A stretch of DNA of 64,000 nt from Halobacteriales archaeon QH_7_65_31 (lineage in GTDB: Archaea > Halobacteriota > Halobacteria > Halobacteriales > Haloarculaceae), in the NCBI GenBank assembly GCA_003021785.1, contig PXQU01000003.1, positions 32,156 through 96,155 on the forward strand. Direction: 5' to 3'. The notes below the pieces were generated by a model. That model did no database searches and was not told the DNA's origin. It saw nothing but the letters and a program-made list of their open reading frames with translations. The position numbers and the translations under genes are program-made. Positions 27,345 to 36,311 of this stretch are shown here, one piece after another. Every line of letters starts with the position of its first letter. Position 1 is the first letter of the stretch.

Positions 27345-27914
27345 CGAGTCGAGCACGTCCTCGGCAGCGGCGATGACGGCTTCGGGCGACTGGCCGGCGT
27401 CGATCCGATGGAACCGCTCCGGCTCGCCGCGGATGAGCTGCTCGTAGTTGTCGTGGACCTCTGTGAGGAAGTCGGCGTGTTCGAGCTTGTTCGTCGCGCC
27501 GGCGCGTTCCGCACCGGTCTCGGGGTCGATATCGAAGTAGATGGTGGCGTCGGGCATCGTGCTGAAGGCGGTGTGGACGCCGCGGATGTACTCCATCGGG
27601 CGGGTTATCTCGCCGTCGAGGGCCGCGCCCTGATAGGCGATCCGGGAGTCGATGTAGCGGTCGGAGATGACGAGCTCGTCGTCGGCGAGCGCCGGCTCGA
27701 TCACCCGCGAGAGGTGGTCCGCGTGATCGGCGACGAATAAGAACAGCTCCGCCAGCGAATCCGAGTCGGACGAGGAGATCGAGCGGTTGACGGCGTCGCC
27801 GTACCACGAGGCGGTCGGCTCGCGCGTCGTGCGGGCGTCGGGGTAGGCGTCCGAGAGGGCTTCGAGCACGGTCGTCTTCCCCGCGCCGTCGATCCCTTCG
27901 AGCGTGACGAGCAT
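27336..27914 (-). CDS. tmk: Thymidylate kinase
   Basis: Phosphorylates dTMP to dTDP for DNA synthesis. The 192-residue protein starts [20 protein letters not shown] with the P-loop GIDGAGKTT (7-15), has the DR motif in [17 protein letters not shown] for nucleotide monophosphate contact, and [13 protein letters not shown] as the lid-adjacent segment. Length is normal for the family. The ATG at 27914 was chosen over upstream codons since it begins the canonical N-terminus. It overlaps the end of the lipoprotein gene. Confidence 0.94.
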   Translation of the reverse strand: MLVTLEGIDGAGKTTVLEALSDAYPDARTTREPTASWYGDAVNRSISSSDSDSLAELFLFVADHADHLSRVIEPALADDELVISDRYIDSRIAYQGAALDGEITRPMEYIRGVHTAFSTMPDATIYFDIDPETGAERAGATNKLEHADFLTEVHDNYEQLIRGEPERFHRIDAGQSPEAVIAAAEDVLDSLR

Positions 27915-27971
27915 ACTCGCCCGTCGGCGGCCCGACACATGAACACCCGGGAACCGCGATCGTCGAAGCGA

Positions 27972-27978
27972 GTATTTA
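27972..27978 (+). promoter_or_regulatory. TATA-like box for the NDUFA9-like gene
   Basis: GTATTTA about 28 nt before the ATG at 28004 predicts a leaderless start for the NDUFA9-like reductase. No further operator-like repeats are seen in this short divergent region. Confidence 0.5.
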
Positions 27979-28003
27979 GGTTCCGCTCCGTATATGTGGG
28001 GGT

Positions 28004-29011
28004 ATGCACGTACTGGTAACTGGCGGAACCGGCTTCGTCGGCTCGTATCTCTGTGACACACTCGCGGCACGCGGCCACGAGGTGACCGCACTGGCGCGCA
28101 GTCCCGAGGAGGCCGACTTCGAGCACGACGTGGCGACGGTTCGAGGGGACGTGACGGAGTACGACTCCATCGAGCCGCATTTCGAGGGGACGGACTGCGT
28201 GGTTCAGCTGGTCGCGCTGTCGCCGCTGTTCAAACCGGACGGCGGCGACGAGGTGCATTTCGACGTGCATCTGCGCGGGACCGAAAACGCCGTCAAAGCA
28301 GCGGAGGCACACGACGTACCGCGGTTCGTCCAGCTGTCGGCGCTCGGCGCCGACCCGGACGGCCCGACGGCGTACATCAAATCGAAGGGCGAAGCCGAGG
28401 CCGCCGTCAAGCAGTCGACGCGTGACTGGGTGATCTACCGACCGTCGGTCGTCTTCGGCGACGGCGGCGAGTTCGTTCCGTTCACGCGGACGCTGGCGAC
28501 CCCGTATCTGACGCCGCTCCCCGGCGCTGGAACGACGCGGTTCCAGCCCGTCTTCGTCGAGGAGCTGGTCGAGATGATCGCCGACGGCGTCGAGGGGACG
28601 ACGACGGGACCGAACGCCGAGGACGACGACACTGACGACACCGACGAGGATATCGTGCAGGCTACCGTCCGGATCGACGAGGACGGCGACTCCGCCGACG
28701 GCCCGCACACCGGTCGGACCTACGAGATCGGTGGCCCGGAGGAGCTGACGCTCGCCGAGGTGGCAGAGCTGGCGTGGGCGGCGAAGAACAAGCCGACCTC
28801 CGTGGTTCCCGTCCCGATGGCGCTGGCCGGGCTCGGACTCTCGGTGCTGGATCTGGTTCCCGGCGCGCCGATGGGGAGCGATCAGTACCGCTCGCTCAAG
28901 TTCGACAACACGACCGTCGACAACGGAATCGACGCGTTCGGCTGGGAGGCGTCACAGCTCACGACGCTCCAGTCGTATCTCGGCGTCGCCGACGCCGATC
29001 TCGACGGGTAA
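28004..29011 (+). CDS. NDUFA9-like atypical SDR (NAD(P)-binding epimerase family)
   Basis: A 335-residue atypical short-chain dehydrogenase of the complex I NDUFA9/YwnB group. The Rossmann motif is [12 protein letters not shown] (5-16); [22 protein letters not shown] holds a Tyr-Lys pair of the extended SDR active site (YxxxK). Between residues about 208 and 225 is a very acidic insert ([10 protein letters not shown]). It probably binds NAD(P) and may be a membrane-associated reductase or assembly factor; a complex I role is not shown. It lies upstream of the CetZ gene. Confidence 0.87.
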   Translation: MHVLVTGGTGFVGSYLCDTLAARGHEVTALARSPEEADFEHDVATVRGDVTEYDSIEPHFEGTDCVVQLVALSPLFKPDGGDEVHFDVHLRGTENAVKAAEAHDVPRFVQLSALGADPDGPTAYIKSKGEAEAAVKQSTRDWVIYRPSVVFGDGGEFVPFTRTLATPYLTPLPGAGTTRFQPVFVEELVEMIADGVEGTTTGPNAEDDDTDDTDEDIVQATVRIDEDGDSADGPHTGRTYEIGGPEELTLAEVAELAWAAKNKPTSVVPVPMALAGLGLSVLDLVPGAPMGSDQYRSLKFDNTTVDNGIDAFGWEASQLTTLQSYLGVADADLDG

Positions 29012-29078
29012 TTATCGGAGACGACGGGACGGATCGGCGTCGGCTCCGCAGCGTCGCTCTCGGGCGAAAGCTTATCAT

Positions 29079-29085
29079 GCGCGCG
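29079..29085 (+). promoter_or_regulatory. TATA-like box for cetZ
   Basis: GCTTATC about 27 nt before the ATG at 29107, the arrangement of a leaderless haloarchaeal promoter. The intergenic segment is 95 nt and carries nothing else that I can support. Confidence 0.55.
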
Positions 29086-29106
29086 AGTCCGCGTATAGCC
29101 AAGAGA

Positions 29107-30282
29107 ATGAAACTCGCAATGATTGGCTTCGGGCAAGCCGGCGGGAAAGTACTCGACAAGTTCCTCGAGTACGACAAGCGATCCGGCAGCGAGATCGTCC
29201 GGGCGGCGGTCGCCGTCAACAGTGCGAAGGCCGACCTCATGGGTCTCGAACACATCCCGGAGCAGAACCGCGTCCTCATCGGACAGGCTCGCGTGAAGGG
29301 CCATGGTGTCGGGGCCGACAACGAGCTTGGCGCCGAGATCGCAGAGGAGGACATCGACGAGATCCAGAGCGCCATCGACTCGATTCCGGTCCACGAGGTC
29401 GACGCGTTCCTCGTGCTCACGGGGCTCGGTGGCGGGACCGGCTCCGGCGGTGCACCCGTGCTCTCGAAGCATCTCCAGCGCATCTACACCGAGCCGGTGT
29501 ACGGGCTCGGCATCCTGCCGAGTCAGGACGAAGGCGGTATCTACACGCTCAACGCCGCCCGCTCGTTTCAGACGTTCGTCCGCGAGGTTGACAACCTCAT
29601 GGTGTTCGACAACGACGCATGGCGGAAGACCGGCCAGTCGGTCGAGAGCGGCTACGACGAAATCAACGAGGAGATCGTCAGACGGTTCGGCATCCTCTTT
29701 GGAGCCGGTGAGATCGAGCCGGGCGGTGAGGTCGGCGAGTCGGTCGTCGACTCCTCGGAGATCATCAACACGCTGTCGGGCGGTGGCGTCTCGACCGTCG
29801 GCTACGCCGCAGAGGAGATCGAACAGGACTCCTCGGGGGGGCTACTCTCCCGGTTCAAAGGCGGTGGCGAGGACGAGCTCGACGTCGCGAACACCACGAA
29901 CCGCATCACGTCGCTCGTTCGGAAAGCCGCACTCGGACGGCTCACGCTCCCGTGTGAGATCGACGGCACGGAGCGGGCGTTGCTCGTGATGTCCGGGCCG
30001 CCGAAGTACCTGAATCGGAAGGGGATAGAGCGGGGGCGGAAATGGCTCGAAGACCAGACCGGATCGATGGAGGTGCGAGGGGGCGATTACCCCGTTTCGG
30101 AGTCCGGCTTCGTCGCAGGTGTCATCCTGCTGTCAGGGGTGACGGATGTGCCACGCATCAAGGAGCTCCAGCAGGTCGCGATCGAGGCACAGGACAACAT
30201 CGAGGAGATCCGCAACGAGAGCGAAGAGAATTTACACGGACTCGTCGAAGACGACGAAGATGAGCTTGAGCCGCTGTTCTAG
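29107..30282 (+). CDS. cetZ1: Tubulin-like CetZ protein, CetZ1-type
   Basis: A 391-residue FtsZ/tubulin-superfamily GTPase. CetZ1 of Haloferax controls rod-shape development and motility. The start MKLAMIGFGQAGGKVLDKFLEYD has the CetZ-type GQAGGK loop; the tubulin signature is GLGGGTGSGG (107-116), followed by a GTPase catalytic loop region ending in NEEIVRRFGILFGAGEIEPGG. The C-terminus is acidic (EDDEDELEPLF), as in CetZ1. Length is close to the Haloferax protein (395). The ATG at 29107 is favoured by its TATA box. Its 3' end overlaps the next gene by 23 nt. Confidence 0.93.
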   Translation: MKLAMIGFGQAGGKVLDKFLEYDKRSGSEIVRAAVAVNSAKADLMGLEHIPEQNRVLIGQARVKGHGVGADNELGAEIAEEDIDEIQSAIDSIPVHEVDAFLVLTGLGGGTGSGGAPVLSKHLQRIYTEPVYGLGILPSQDEGGIYTLNAARSFQTFVREVDNLMVFDNDAWRKTGQSVESGYDEINEEIVRRFGILFGAGEIEPGGEVGESVVDSSEIINTLSGGGVSTVGYAAEEIEQDSSGGLLSRFKGGGEDELDVANTTNRITSLVRKAALGRLTLPCEIDGTERALLVMSGPPKYLNRKGIERGRKWLEDQTGSMEVRGGDYPVSESGFVAGVILLSGVTDVPRIKELQQVAIEAQDNIEEIRNESEENLHGLVEDDEDELEPLF

Positions 30283-31039
30283 TGCGGTCGTCGTCGCGCT
30301 CGTTGTACTGTCCGTCGCTGTCGGTGCGGTCGCGGCGGTCGAGACCACGAGCGACGGCGTCCCACAGGAGTCCGAGGTCGGCAGTGAGGTAACGGCCACC
30401 TACACGTTCACCGAACTGTACACCGAGTACGAGTCGTGGACGCTCTCCGGGGAGACGAATCTCACGAGCGTCACGTGGACGGTGACGAAGTACAATCAGG
30501 CCGGCAACCAGATCGCCCAACAGTCGTACGACGGACGCGAGTTCGACGCGCAGATCGATATCGACTCCGGCTCCGAGGAGACGAACCGCGTCACCGTCGA
30601 GATACAGGGCGTGACCCCCGAGGTGGACACGTTCCAGTTCGATCCAGCACAGACGTACACGCTCTCGCGGTTCCAGCTCGTCCGCTCCGGCGGAACGAGT
30701 CAGAGCCTCTCCAGCACCTCCGTCCACCACTTCACGACCGACTCGAAGGACGCCCGTGAGGCGATCGAAGCGGCACAGGCCACGATCGACGAGACCGGCG
30801 GCAGCAGCGAGGCAGCGGCCACCCTCGATGACGCGATCGAGGCGTACAACGGTGAGGAGTTCGGCTCTGCCGTGACGTTCGCTAACAACGCTCAACAGCA
30901 GGCCGAGCAGGATCAGAGCACCGAGACCCGTAACCGGCTTATCCTCTACGCGATCGGTGGACTCGTCGTCGTCGGGCTGCTCGTCGGTGGCGTCTTCTAC
31001 TGGCGCTCCCAGCAGGACAGCTACGACAAGCTCGGATAG
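30260..31039 (+). CDS. Signal-peptide protein with C-terminal membrane anchor, CetZ-linked
   Basis: A 259-residue protein of unknown function. It has a Sec-type N-terminal hydrophobic segment (about 8-26, VVVALVVLSVAVGAVAA), an extracellular beta-rich domain (YTFTELYTEYESWTLSGETN), an alanine-rich helical part (about 170-220), and a C-terminal hydrophobic helix (LILYAIGGLVVVGLLVGGVFYW) with a short cytoplasmic tail. It could be a surface protein of the CetZ system, but this rests on the 23-nt overlap with cetZ only. The cofC start follows immediately after its stop. Confidence 0.8.
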   Translation: MSLSRCSSAVVVALVVLSVAVGAVAAVETTSDGVPQESEVGSEVTATYTFTELYTEYESWTLSGETNLTSVTWTVTKYNQAGNQIAQQSYDGREFDAQIDIDSGSEETNRVTVEIQGVTPEVDTFQFDPAQTYTLSRFQLVRSGGTSQSLSSTSVHHFTTDSKDAREAIEAAQATIDETGGSSEAAATLDDAIEAYNGEEFGSAVTFANNAQQQAEQDQSTETRNRLILYAIGGLVVVGLLVGGVFYWRSQQDSYDKLG

Positions 31040-31648
31040 ATGCGCGTGCTCGTCCCGTTCGGGGCGAGAGACCCCAAGAGCCGTCTCGCGCCCGTCTTTT
31101 CGACTACCGAGCGCCGTGCCCTCGCCGAGACGATGCTTGCAGACGTGCTCGCGGCGCTGTCCGATCACGAGCCGGTCGTCGTCGCCAACGCACCGGTCGA
31201 GACGCCCGTCCCGACACACGTCGACGATCGCCCCCTCACGGCGGCGGTGAACGCACGGCTCACCGGCGAGCCGACGGCGATCGTGATGGCGGACCTTCCG
31301 CTCATCAGTAGCGAGACGATCACACGGCTCCTCGCGACCGACTCTGACGTGGTCATCGCACCCGGACTCGGCGGCGGAACCAACGCACTCGTCGTGCGCG
31401 ATCCGGCGTTCGAGACCGACTATCACGGCGTCTCGATCCGGGACCACCGCGAGACGGCGCGAGCGATCGGTGCGACCGTCGCGACCGTCGACTCCTACCG
31501 ACTCGGGATCGATGTCGACGAGCCGGCCGATCTCGTCGAGGTGCTGTTACACGGCACTGGAGACACCGCGCGGTGGCTCCGCGAACACGACGGATGGATC
31601 GAGACGACGGACGGACGGACGAGGTTTCGTCGGGAATCGTCGGGCTAA
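31040..31648 (+). CDS. cofC: 2-phospho-L-lactate guanylyltransferase (CofC)
   Basis: Activates 2-phospho-L-lactate (or phosphoenolpyruvate) with GTP for coenzyme F420 assembly. The 202-residue protein fits the CofC nucleotidyltransferase fold: MRVLVPFGARDPKSRLAPVF has the signature RxPKSRL stretch that binds GTP, IVMADLPLISSETI includes the Asp of the active site, and APGLGGGTNALVVRDP follows. The start codon abuts the stop of the preceding gene, so they are co-transcribed. cofG follows 73 nt on, cofH is on the opposite strand. Confidence 0.93.
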   Translation: MRVLVPFGARDPKSRLAPVFSTTERRALAETMLADVLAALSDHEPVVVANAPVETPVPTHVDDRPLTAAVNARLTGEPTAIVMADLPLISSETITRLLATDSDVVIAPGLGGGTNALVVRDPAFETDYHGVSIRDHRETARAIGATVATVDSYRLGIDVDEPADLVEVLLHGTGDTARWLREHDGWIETTDGRTRFRRESSG

Positions 31649-31721
31649 GCTATCTCGATATTTGCTCCGGCGTTCGGACCGCATCCCCACACTTTTGCCG
31701 ACAGAGCCGTTGTGCTCTGTC

Positions 31722-32807
31722 GTGATTTCCGGGCTTGACGAGTACGACGTGCAGGTCGATATCGATCCGTCGGCGGTCGATGCCCTGCTCGCGACGACAC
31801 CCGACGATGTCGCTGCCGCGGACGAACTCACGTTCGCACGCAACGTGTTCGTCCCGCTGACGACGGCCTGCCGGTACACCTGTAGCTACTGCACCTACTA
31901 CGACGTGCCCGGTGAGGCGACACTGCTCTCACTCGATGCGGTACGTGATATCTGTGAGCGCGGCGCTGACGCCGGCTGTACGGAGGCGCTTTTCACCTTC
32001 GGTGATGACCCCGACGACCGCTACACCGAGATTCACGACCAGCTCGACGCGTGGGGGTACGACTCGATCCACGCGTATCTACGCGCCGCCTGTGCGGTGG
32101 CACTTGACGCCGGCCTGCTTCCGCACGCCAACCCCGGTGACCAGACCAGCGAGCAGATGGAGCTGGTCGCCGACCTGAACGCCTCGATGGGCGTCATGCT
32201 GGAGACGACGGCCGACGTACGGGCACACGGCGGCTCGCGGTCGAAGTCCCCCGGACAGCGGCTCAACACGCTTCGGAACGCGGGCGAACTCGGCGTTCCG
32301 TTCACGACGGGCATCCTCGTCGGCATCGGTGAGACGCGCCGCGACCGCGCCGAGAGCCTGCTCGCGATCCGGGATATCCACGAGCAGTATGGCCACATTC
32401 AGGAGCTAATCGTCCAGCCGGTGACGCCCAACGAGCGGTGGCGCGACCCCGGTCCGGCGCTCGATATCATGCGTGAGACCACGGCGATGGCGCGGGCGGC
32501 GCTCCCCGACGAGGTGAGCGTCCAGTCGCCGCCGAATCTCGCACCAGTCGCCGAGCTGCTGGACTGCGGGATCGACGATCTCGGCGGCGTCTCCCCAGTA
32601 ACCGACGACCACATCAACCCAGACTACGCGTGGCCGGCGCTTCGCGAACTCGAAGCAGTGGCCGACGCTGGTGGCGTGCCGTTACGCGAGCGGCTCCCCG
32701 TCTACGACCGGTTCATCGAACGAGGGTGGCTCTCGCCGCGTATCGAGACCGAACTCAGGGCTGACACCGCTGCCGGTGACCGCTATCGAACCGTTCTCGA
32801 TGGCTAA
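31722..32807 (+). CDS. cofG: 7,8-didemethyl-8-hydroxy-5-deazariboflavin synthase, CofG subunit
   Basis: Radical-SAM half of the F420 chromophore synthase; with CofH it makes F0 from tyrosine and a ribityl-uracil. The 361-residue protein has the CxxxCxxC motif at Cys50, Cys54 and Cys57 in LTTACRYTCSYCTYY. LFTFGDDPDDRYTEIHDQL follows, and GVPFTTGILVGIGET is the SAM-binding strand. The GTG at 31722 begins VISGLDEYDV, like known CofG N-termini; no ATG in frame is closer. No strong TATA box was found, and it may be co-transcribed with cofC. Confidence 0.93.
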   Translation: MISGLDEYDVQVDIDPSAVDALLATTPDDVAAADELTFARNVFVPLTTACRYTCSYCTYYDVPGEATLLSLDAVRDICERGADAGCTEALFTFGDDPDDRYTEIHDQLDAWGYDSIHAYLRAACAVALDAGLLPHANPGDQTSEQMELVADLNASMGVMLETTADVRAHGGSRSKSPGQRLNTLRNAGELGVPFTTGILVGIGETRRDRAESLLAIRDIHEQYGHIQELIVQPVTPNERWRDPGPALDIMRETTAMARAALPDEVSVQSPPNLAPVAELLDCGIDDLGGVSPVTDDHINPDYAWPALRELEAVADAGGVPLRERLPVYDRFIERGWLSPRIETELRADTAAGDRYRTVLDG

Positions 32808-32906
32808 CAGGCGACCTGCTCTCCTCGCGCGGTCGGTCACACACCCGCCTCGGCACGCGCGAGTTGGCTCCGTCACATACGGCGACTGACGCGGCTTCCC
32901 GTTTAG

Positions 32907-34280
32907 TCAGTCGTCTGCGTTCGCGCTCGACCGCGACGAGCGACCCCCCGGTTCGAGCAGTGGCGTTCCGTCGGCCCGTGGCCCGAGTGCCGGGCCGTAC
33001 GGACCTGATTCGGGGAGCTGTCGGCGAATCTCGTAATCGGTCGACCGTTCGACGGGTGTTCGACCGATAGCGCGGATCATCTCGGCGTAGTCGCCGAACG
33101 AGCGGAACTCCCCGTGGCCGCCGCCGGCCCGCTTCGTGATCTCCTCCGAGAGGATAGTCCCCATGAAATCGTCCGCGCCACAGGAAAGCATCTTCAGTCC
33201 CTGCGTGTCGCCGTACTTCACCCACGACGACTGGATGTGGTCGACGTTGTCGAGGAACAGCCGCGAGACGGCGATCATCAGCTCGTCCTCGCTGGTTGAT
33301 GCGCCGCCGTCGACGATACCGCGCTCGTACAGCGGTGTCGTCTCGTGCACGAACGAGAGGGGGACGAACTCCGTGATGTTGCCCGTCCGGTCTTGGAGAT
33401 CACGGACGCGCTTCAGGTGGAGCGCGCGGTGGCGTTCGTTCTCGATGTGGCCGTACATGATGGTTGCCGTCGTGTCCAAGCCGGCTTTGGCAGCCCCCTC
33501 CATCGCCGCCAGCCACGCGCCGGTGTCCATCTTTCCCGGACAGAGTATCTCGCGCACCTCGTCGACGAGAATCTCGGCGGCCGTCCCGGGCGCGGAGTCG
33601 AGCCCCGCCCGCCGGAGTTCGGCGTAGGCGTCGGCGTACGACCAGTCCGTCCCGCGGACGCCGTGGTACACCTCCTCGGGCGTCATGGAGTGGAGATGCG
33701 CGCCGTCGACGCTCATCGCCGTCATCTGCTCGACGTACGTCCCGGGATCGGTGTCGTAGCGCTCCGGGGGTTTGTAGTTCACCTCGCTGTCGGGCTGCTC
33801 GTAGGTTTGGAGGATCTCGTGGTGCTCCTCGTTCAGGGCGAACGCCGGATGGAGTCCGGAGACGGAGGTGACCTCGTAGATCCCGCGATCGAGCGCGGCT
33901 TCGACGGCAGCCCGCGATTCGGCCGGCGTCTTTGTGAAGCCGGGATGGTCGGTGTCGGCATCGGTCTCGAAGCTCGCGGCGGTGTCTTTGAAATTACAGA
34001 AGAGACAGCCGGTGTTACAGGCGGTAGTGACGTTGTTGTTGAGATTGGCGACGAAGGTGACCTCCTCGCCGACAACCTCGCGCCGGCGTTCGTCTGCGGC
34101 TTCGAGCACCTGCTCCTTCCGGTGGGGATCGATTCCGTCACGATCCGAGCCGGTGGTGAGTAGCTCGATCGCGTCGTCGACGCTGAGCCGGTCGCCGTCC
34201 CGCGCCGCCGCGAGCGCGTTCTCGAACGACTGGCCCGACGTGGGGAGATGCTCGAAGTCGAACTCGTCGCCGCTGTGCAT
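32907..34280 (-). CDS. cofH: CofH, 5-amino-6-(hydroxybenzyl)aminouracil synthase
   Basis: Partner of CofG: condenses tyrosine with the diaminouracil intermediate in F420 chromophore synthesis. The 457-residue protein has the radical-SAM motif CNTGCLFCNF with Cys88, Cys92 and Cys95, GIYEVTSVSGLHPAF near 130, and RELQDRTGNITEFVPLSF later. The ATG at 34280 was chosen; the reading frame stays open for another 190 codons upstream, but that extension runs antisense to the ArsA gene and shows no family similarity. It converges with cofG, ending 99 nt from it. Confidence 0.92.
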   Translation of the reverse strand: MHSGDEFDFEHLPTSGQSFENALAAARDGDRLSVDDAIELLTTGSDRDGIDPHRKEQVLEAADERRREVVGEEVTFVANLNNNVTTACNTGCLFCNFKDTAASFETDADTDHPGFTKTPAESRAAVEAALDRGIYEVTSVSGLHPAFALNEEHHEILQTYEQPDSEVNYKPPERYDTDPGTYVEQMTAMSVDGAHLHSMTPEEVYHGVRGTDWSYADAYAELRRAGLDSAPGTAAEILVDEVREILCPGKMDTGAWLAAMEGAAKAGLDTTATIMYGHIENERHRALHLKRVRDLQDRTGNITEFVPLSFVHETTPLYERGIVDGGASTSEDELMIAVSRLFLDNVDHIQSSWVKYGDTQGLKMLSCGADDFMGTILSEEITKRAGGGHGEFRSFGDYAEMIRAIGRTPVERSTDYEIRRQLPESGPYGPALGPRADGTPLLEPGGRSSRSSANADD

Positions 34281-34367
34281 ACTCGACCTGACGCGTCCGG
34301 CAGTAAAACCGTGCCGCCTGTCGCCTCGATGGACAAGGCCCATGGCCCGCGGCGACCGACCGCGCGT

Positions 34368-35408
34368 ATGAGCGAAATCGACGTGGAGCCGGTGGAGTCC
34401 GTGACGCCGACGGTCGACGCCCCCGAGTACGTCCTCTACGGCGGGAAAGGCGGTGTCGGCAAGACGACGATGGCCGCCGCGACGGCGCTCTCCTCTGCCC
34501 GTGCGGGAACCGCCACGCTGTGCGTCTCGACGGACCCTGCACACTCGCTGTCGGACGCCCTCGACCGGGACGTTCCGGCGACACCGAGCCGCATCGACGA
34601 CGAGCATCCGCTGTACGGCGCGGAGATCGACCCCGAAAATCTGGAGGACGGCCCGTTCGGCGGCGGAGCGGGCGACGGGATGGGTAACGCCGGCGGCATG
34701 GGCGGACTCGGCGGTCTGCTCGGCGGCGAGAGTCCGATGCAGGCCGGCTCGATGCCCGGTGCTGACGAGGCGGCCGCGTTTCAGCTCCTCCTCAAGTATA
34801 TGGACGACGACCGCTTCGACCGCGTCGTCGTGGACACCGCGCCAACGGGTCACACCCTTCGCCTGCTCGAACTCCCTGACGTGATGGACTCGATGGTCGG
34901 GAAGCTACTGTCGCTGCGCGAGCGCATGTCCGGCATGATGGGATCGATCACCGGGATGTTCGGCGGCGACGGCCCGAGCGAGGCCGAGATGGAACAGGGG
35001 GTCGAGAGCCTGCGCGAGCTCTCCGCGAAGGTCGAACGGCTCCGGGCGGTTCTCACGGACCCGACGAAGACGGACTTCCGCGTCGTCATGATCCCCGAGT
35101 CGATGAGCGTCACCGAGTCGAAGCGGCTCGTCTCGCAGCTCCGCGAGTTCGGTATCCCGGTCGGAACGGTCGTCGTGAACCGGGTGATGCAGCCGCTCGC
35201 AGCAGTCACAGACGCCGACGCCGAGTGGTTCGTCGCGCCCGATCTCGACGACTGCGCATTCTGTCAGCGCCGGTGGTCGGTGCAACGCGGCGCGCTCACC
35301 GAGGCACAGGAGCTGTTCCGCGGTCACGACGTGAAGCGGGTCCCGCTGTTCGCACAGGAGGTCCACGGCGAAGCGCCGCTGCGTGTCGTCGCTGCCTGTC
35401 TCGATTAG
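34368..35408 (+). CDS. ArsA/Get3-family ATPase
   Basis: A 346-residue SIMIBI ATPase. It has the deviant P-loop GGKGGVGKTT (25-34), an A-loop STDPAHSLSDAL (54-65) and switch DTAPTGHTLRLLE (156-168). A CxxC pair (Cys296, Cys299 in DDCAFCQRR) is characteristic of the zinc-binding dimer site of Get3. Residues about 98-131 form a Gly/Met-rich insert (GGGAGDGMGNAGGMGG) and 173-197 a second Met-rich stretch, which recalls the client-binding regions of tail-anchored protein carriers. Arsenite transport is less likely. The stop overlaps the convergent vapC stop by 4 nt. Confidence 0.9.
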   Translation: MSEIDVEPVESVTPTVDAPEYVLYGGKGGVGKTTMAAATALSSARAGTATLCVSTDPAHSLSDALDRDVPATPSRIDDEHPLYGAEIDPENLEDGPFGGGAGDGMGNAGGMGGLGGLLGGESPMQAGSMPGADEAAAFQLLLKYMDDDRFDRVVVDTAPTGHTLRLLELPDVMDSMVGKLLSLRERMSGMMGSITGMFGGDGPSEAEMEQGVESLRELSAKVERLRAVLTDPTKTDFRVVMIPESMSVTESKRLVSQLREFGIPVGTVVVNRVMQPLAAVTDADAEWFVAPDLDDCAFCQRRWSVQRGALTEAQELFRGHDVKRVPLFAQEVHGEAPLRVVAACLD

Positions 35409-35809
35409 CTTCCGTCGGTTGCGTACCCGTCGAGCGGGATTCGATCAATGCCGACGGTGTCGTACTCCTGCTCCGTCGAGAGCACCGTCTCCGACTCGAT
35501 GCGAGCGATACCGGCATGCACGGCATCGTGCGGCGTGAGTCCGTGGTCACCGATGAACGCGGCTGCGGCCAACAGCGCCTCCTCGTGTTCCGCGGGTCGA
35601 ACCGGGACCAACTCCAGCAGGTTCGGAACGAGTTCCGCGACCGGGAGCGTGTACTCACCTACATCAGGGTCGTAGAAATACTGGAGGAACTCGGCGTAGG
35701 TGACGATAGAGGTGTACACGGTCTCATCTTCGACGGCAGCCGCCGCATCCGCCTGCAGCCAGTCAGACGGTTTCGCCAGCGCGAAGAGAAAGTCGCTTTC
35801 GACGAACAC
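35405..35809 (-). CDS. vapC: PIN-domain toxin (VapC-type)
   Basis: A 134-residue PIN-fold RNase of the type II VapC group. Acidic active-site residues are visible in FVESDFLFALAK (Asp6), VTYAEFLQ (Glu), TPHDAVHAGIA (Asp) and LSTEQEYD near the end. It likely cleaves tRNA or rRNA. The gene follows the AbrB-like gene by 4 nt, so the pair is a toxin/antitoxin operon with antitoxin upstream, the reverse order in many VapBC being the same. Its stop overlaps the convergent ArsA/Get3 stop. Confidence 0.85.
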   Translation of the reverse strand: MFVESDFLFALAKPSDWLQADAAAAVEDETVYTSIVTYAEFLQYFYDPDVGEYTLPVAELVPNLLELVPVRPAEHEEALLAAAAFIGDHGLTPHDAVHAGIARIESETVLSTEQEYDTVGIDRIPLDGYATDGS

Positions 35810-35813
35810 GGTG

Positions 35814-36074
35814 TTACTGCTCCTCGTGTTCGCGCTCTCGCTCGGCTGCGATTTCCCCCCGGCTCCGTTGGCGAGCTATTTCGCGCGCCTCTGTGACGCT
35901 TTCTGCGTCGATGGCGTCACCGACGATCTCTCTGACGGCGGCGAGCGGGTCGTCGGCGACCGGAAACAGCGCGACGTAGTTCGGTAGCTGGACGATTCGG
36001 TACTCGTCGCCGAACCGCTCGCGAACGTCTTTCGGGAGATACAGCCGTCCCCGTTCGTCGGTGCTCTTGGACAC
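35814..36074 (-). CDS. vapB: AbrB/SpoVT-type antitoxin (VapB-type)
   Basis: An 86-residue acidic swapped-hairpin DNA-binding protein. The AbrB fold is in SKSTDERGRLYLPKDVRERFG followed by YRIVQLPNYVALFPVADDP, then a helical tail (REIVGDAIDAESVTEAREIARQRS) that binds the PIN toxin. The GTG at 36072-36074 starts VSKSTDERGR as in related proteins; an in-frame TTG at 36101 would add nine residues. AT-rich sequence about 27 nt upstream (TTTTGTTTT) may be the promoter, and the protein probably autoregulates the pair. Confidence 0.82.
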   Translation of the reverse strand: MSKSTDERGRLYLPKDVRERFGDEYRIVQLPNYVALFPVADDPLAAVREIVGDAIDAESVTEAREIARQRSRGEIAAEREREHEEQ

Positions 36075-36125
36075 ACTGTCGGCTACAGTACGTGAAAACA
36101 AAACTGTGTTCCCGTCTCTCGGCGC

Positions 36126-36311
36126 TCACTCCCGGCGCTCGATGATTCGGCCCATCGTCACGCCGAGCCCGGTGACGAGCGCCGCCAGCACGAGGGGTGC
36201 GAGCGCGCTCAGCGGGTCGCCGGTCGACCGGTAGTTGCCGACTGCCAGCGCGAGCATGAAGACGACGGCGAGCCCGTGTACCGCGTACGTCACTGTGACT
36301 GCCCGGTTCAT
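36126..36311 (-). CDS. Two-helix membrane protein
   Basis: A 61-residue protein with two predicted transmembrane helices (VHGLAVVFMLALAVGNY and APLVLAALVTGLGVTMG) and a charged C-terminus (RIIERRE). Function unknown. Its start overlaps the stop of the preceding SDR gene by 4 nt, which is the strongest reason to believe it is translated. Confidence 0.7.
   Translation of the reverse strand: MNRAVTVTYAVHGLAVVFMLALAVGNYRSTGDPLSALAPLVLAALVTGLGVTMGRIIERRE

Noticed and set aside
34281..34853. 190-codon N-terminal extension of cofH
   Set aside because: It is antisense to the well-supported ArsA/Get3 gene and resembles no CofH; the ATG at 34280 gives the normal start.
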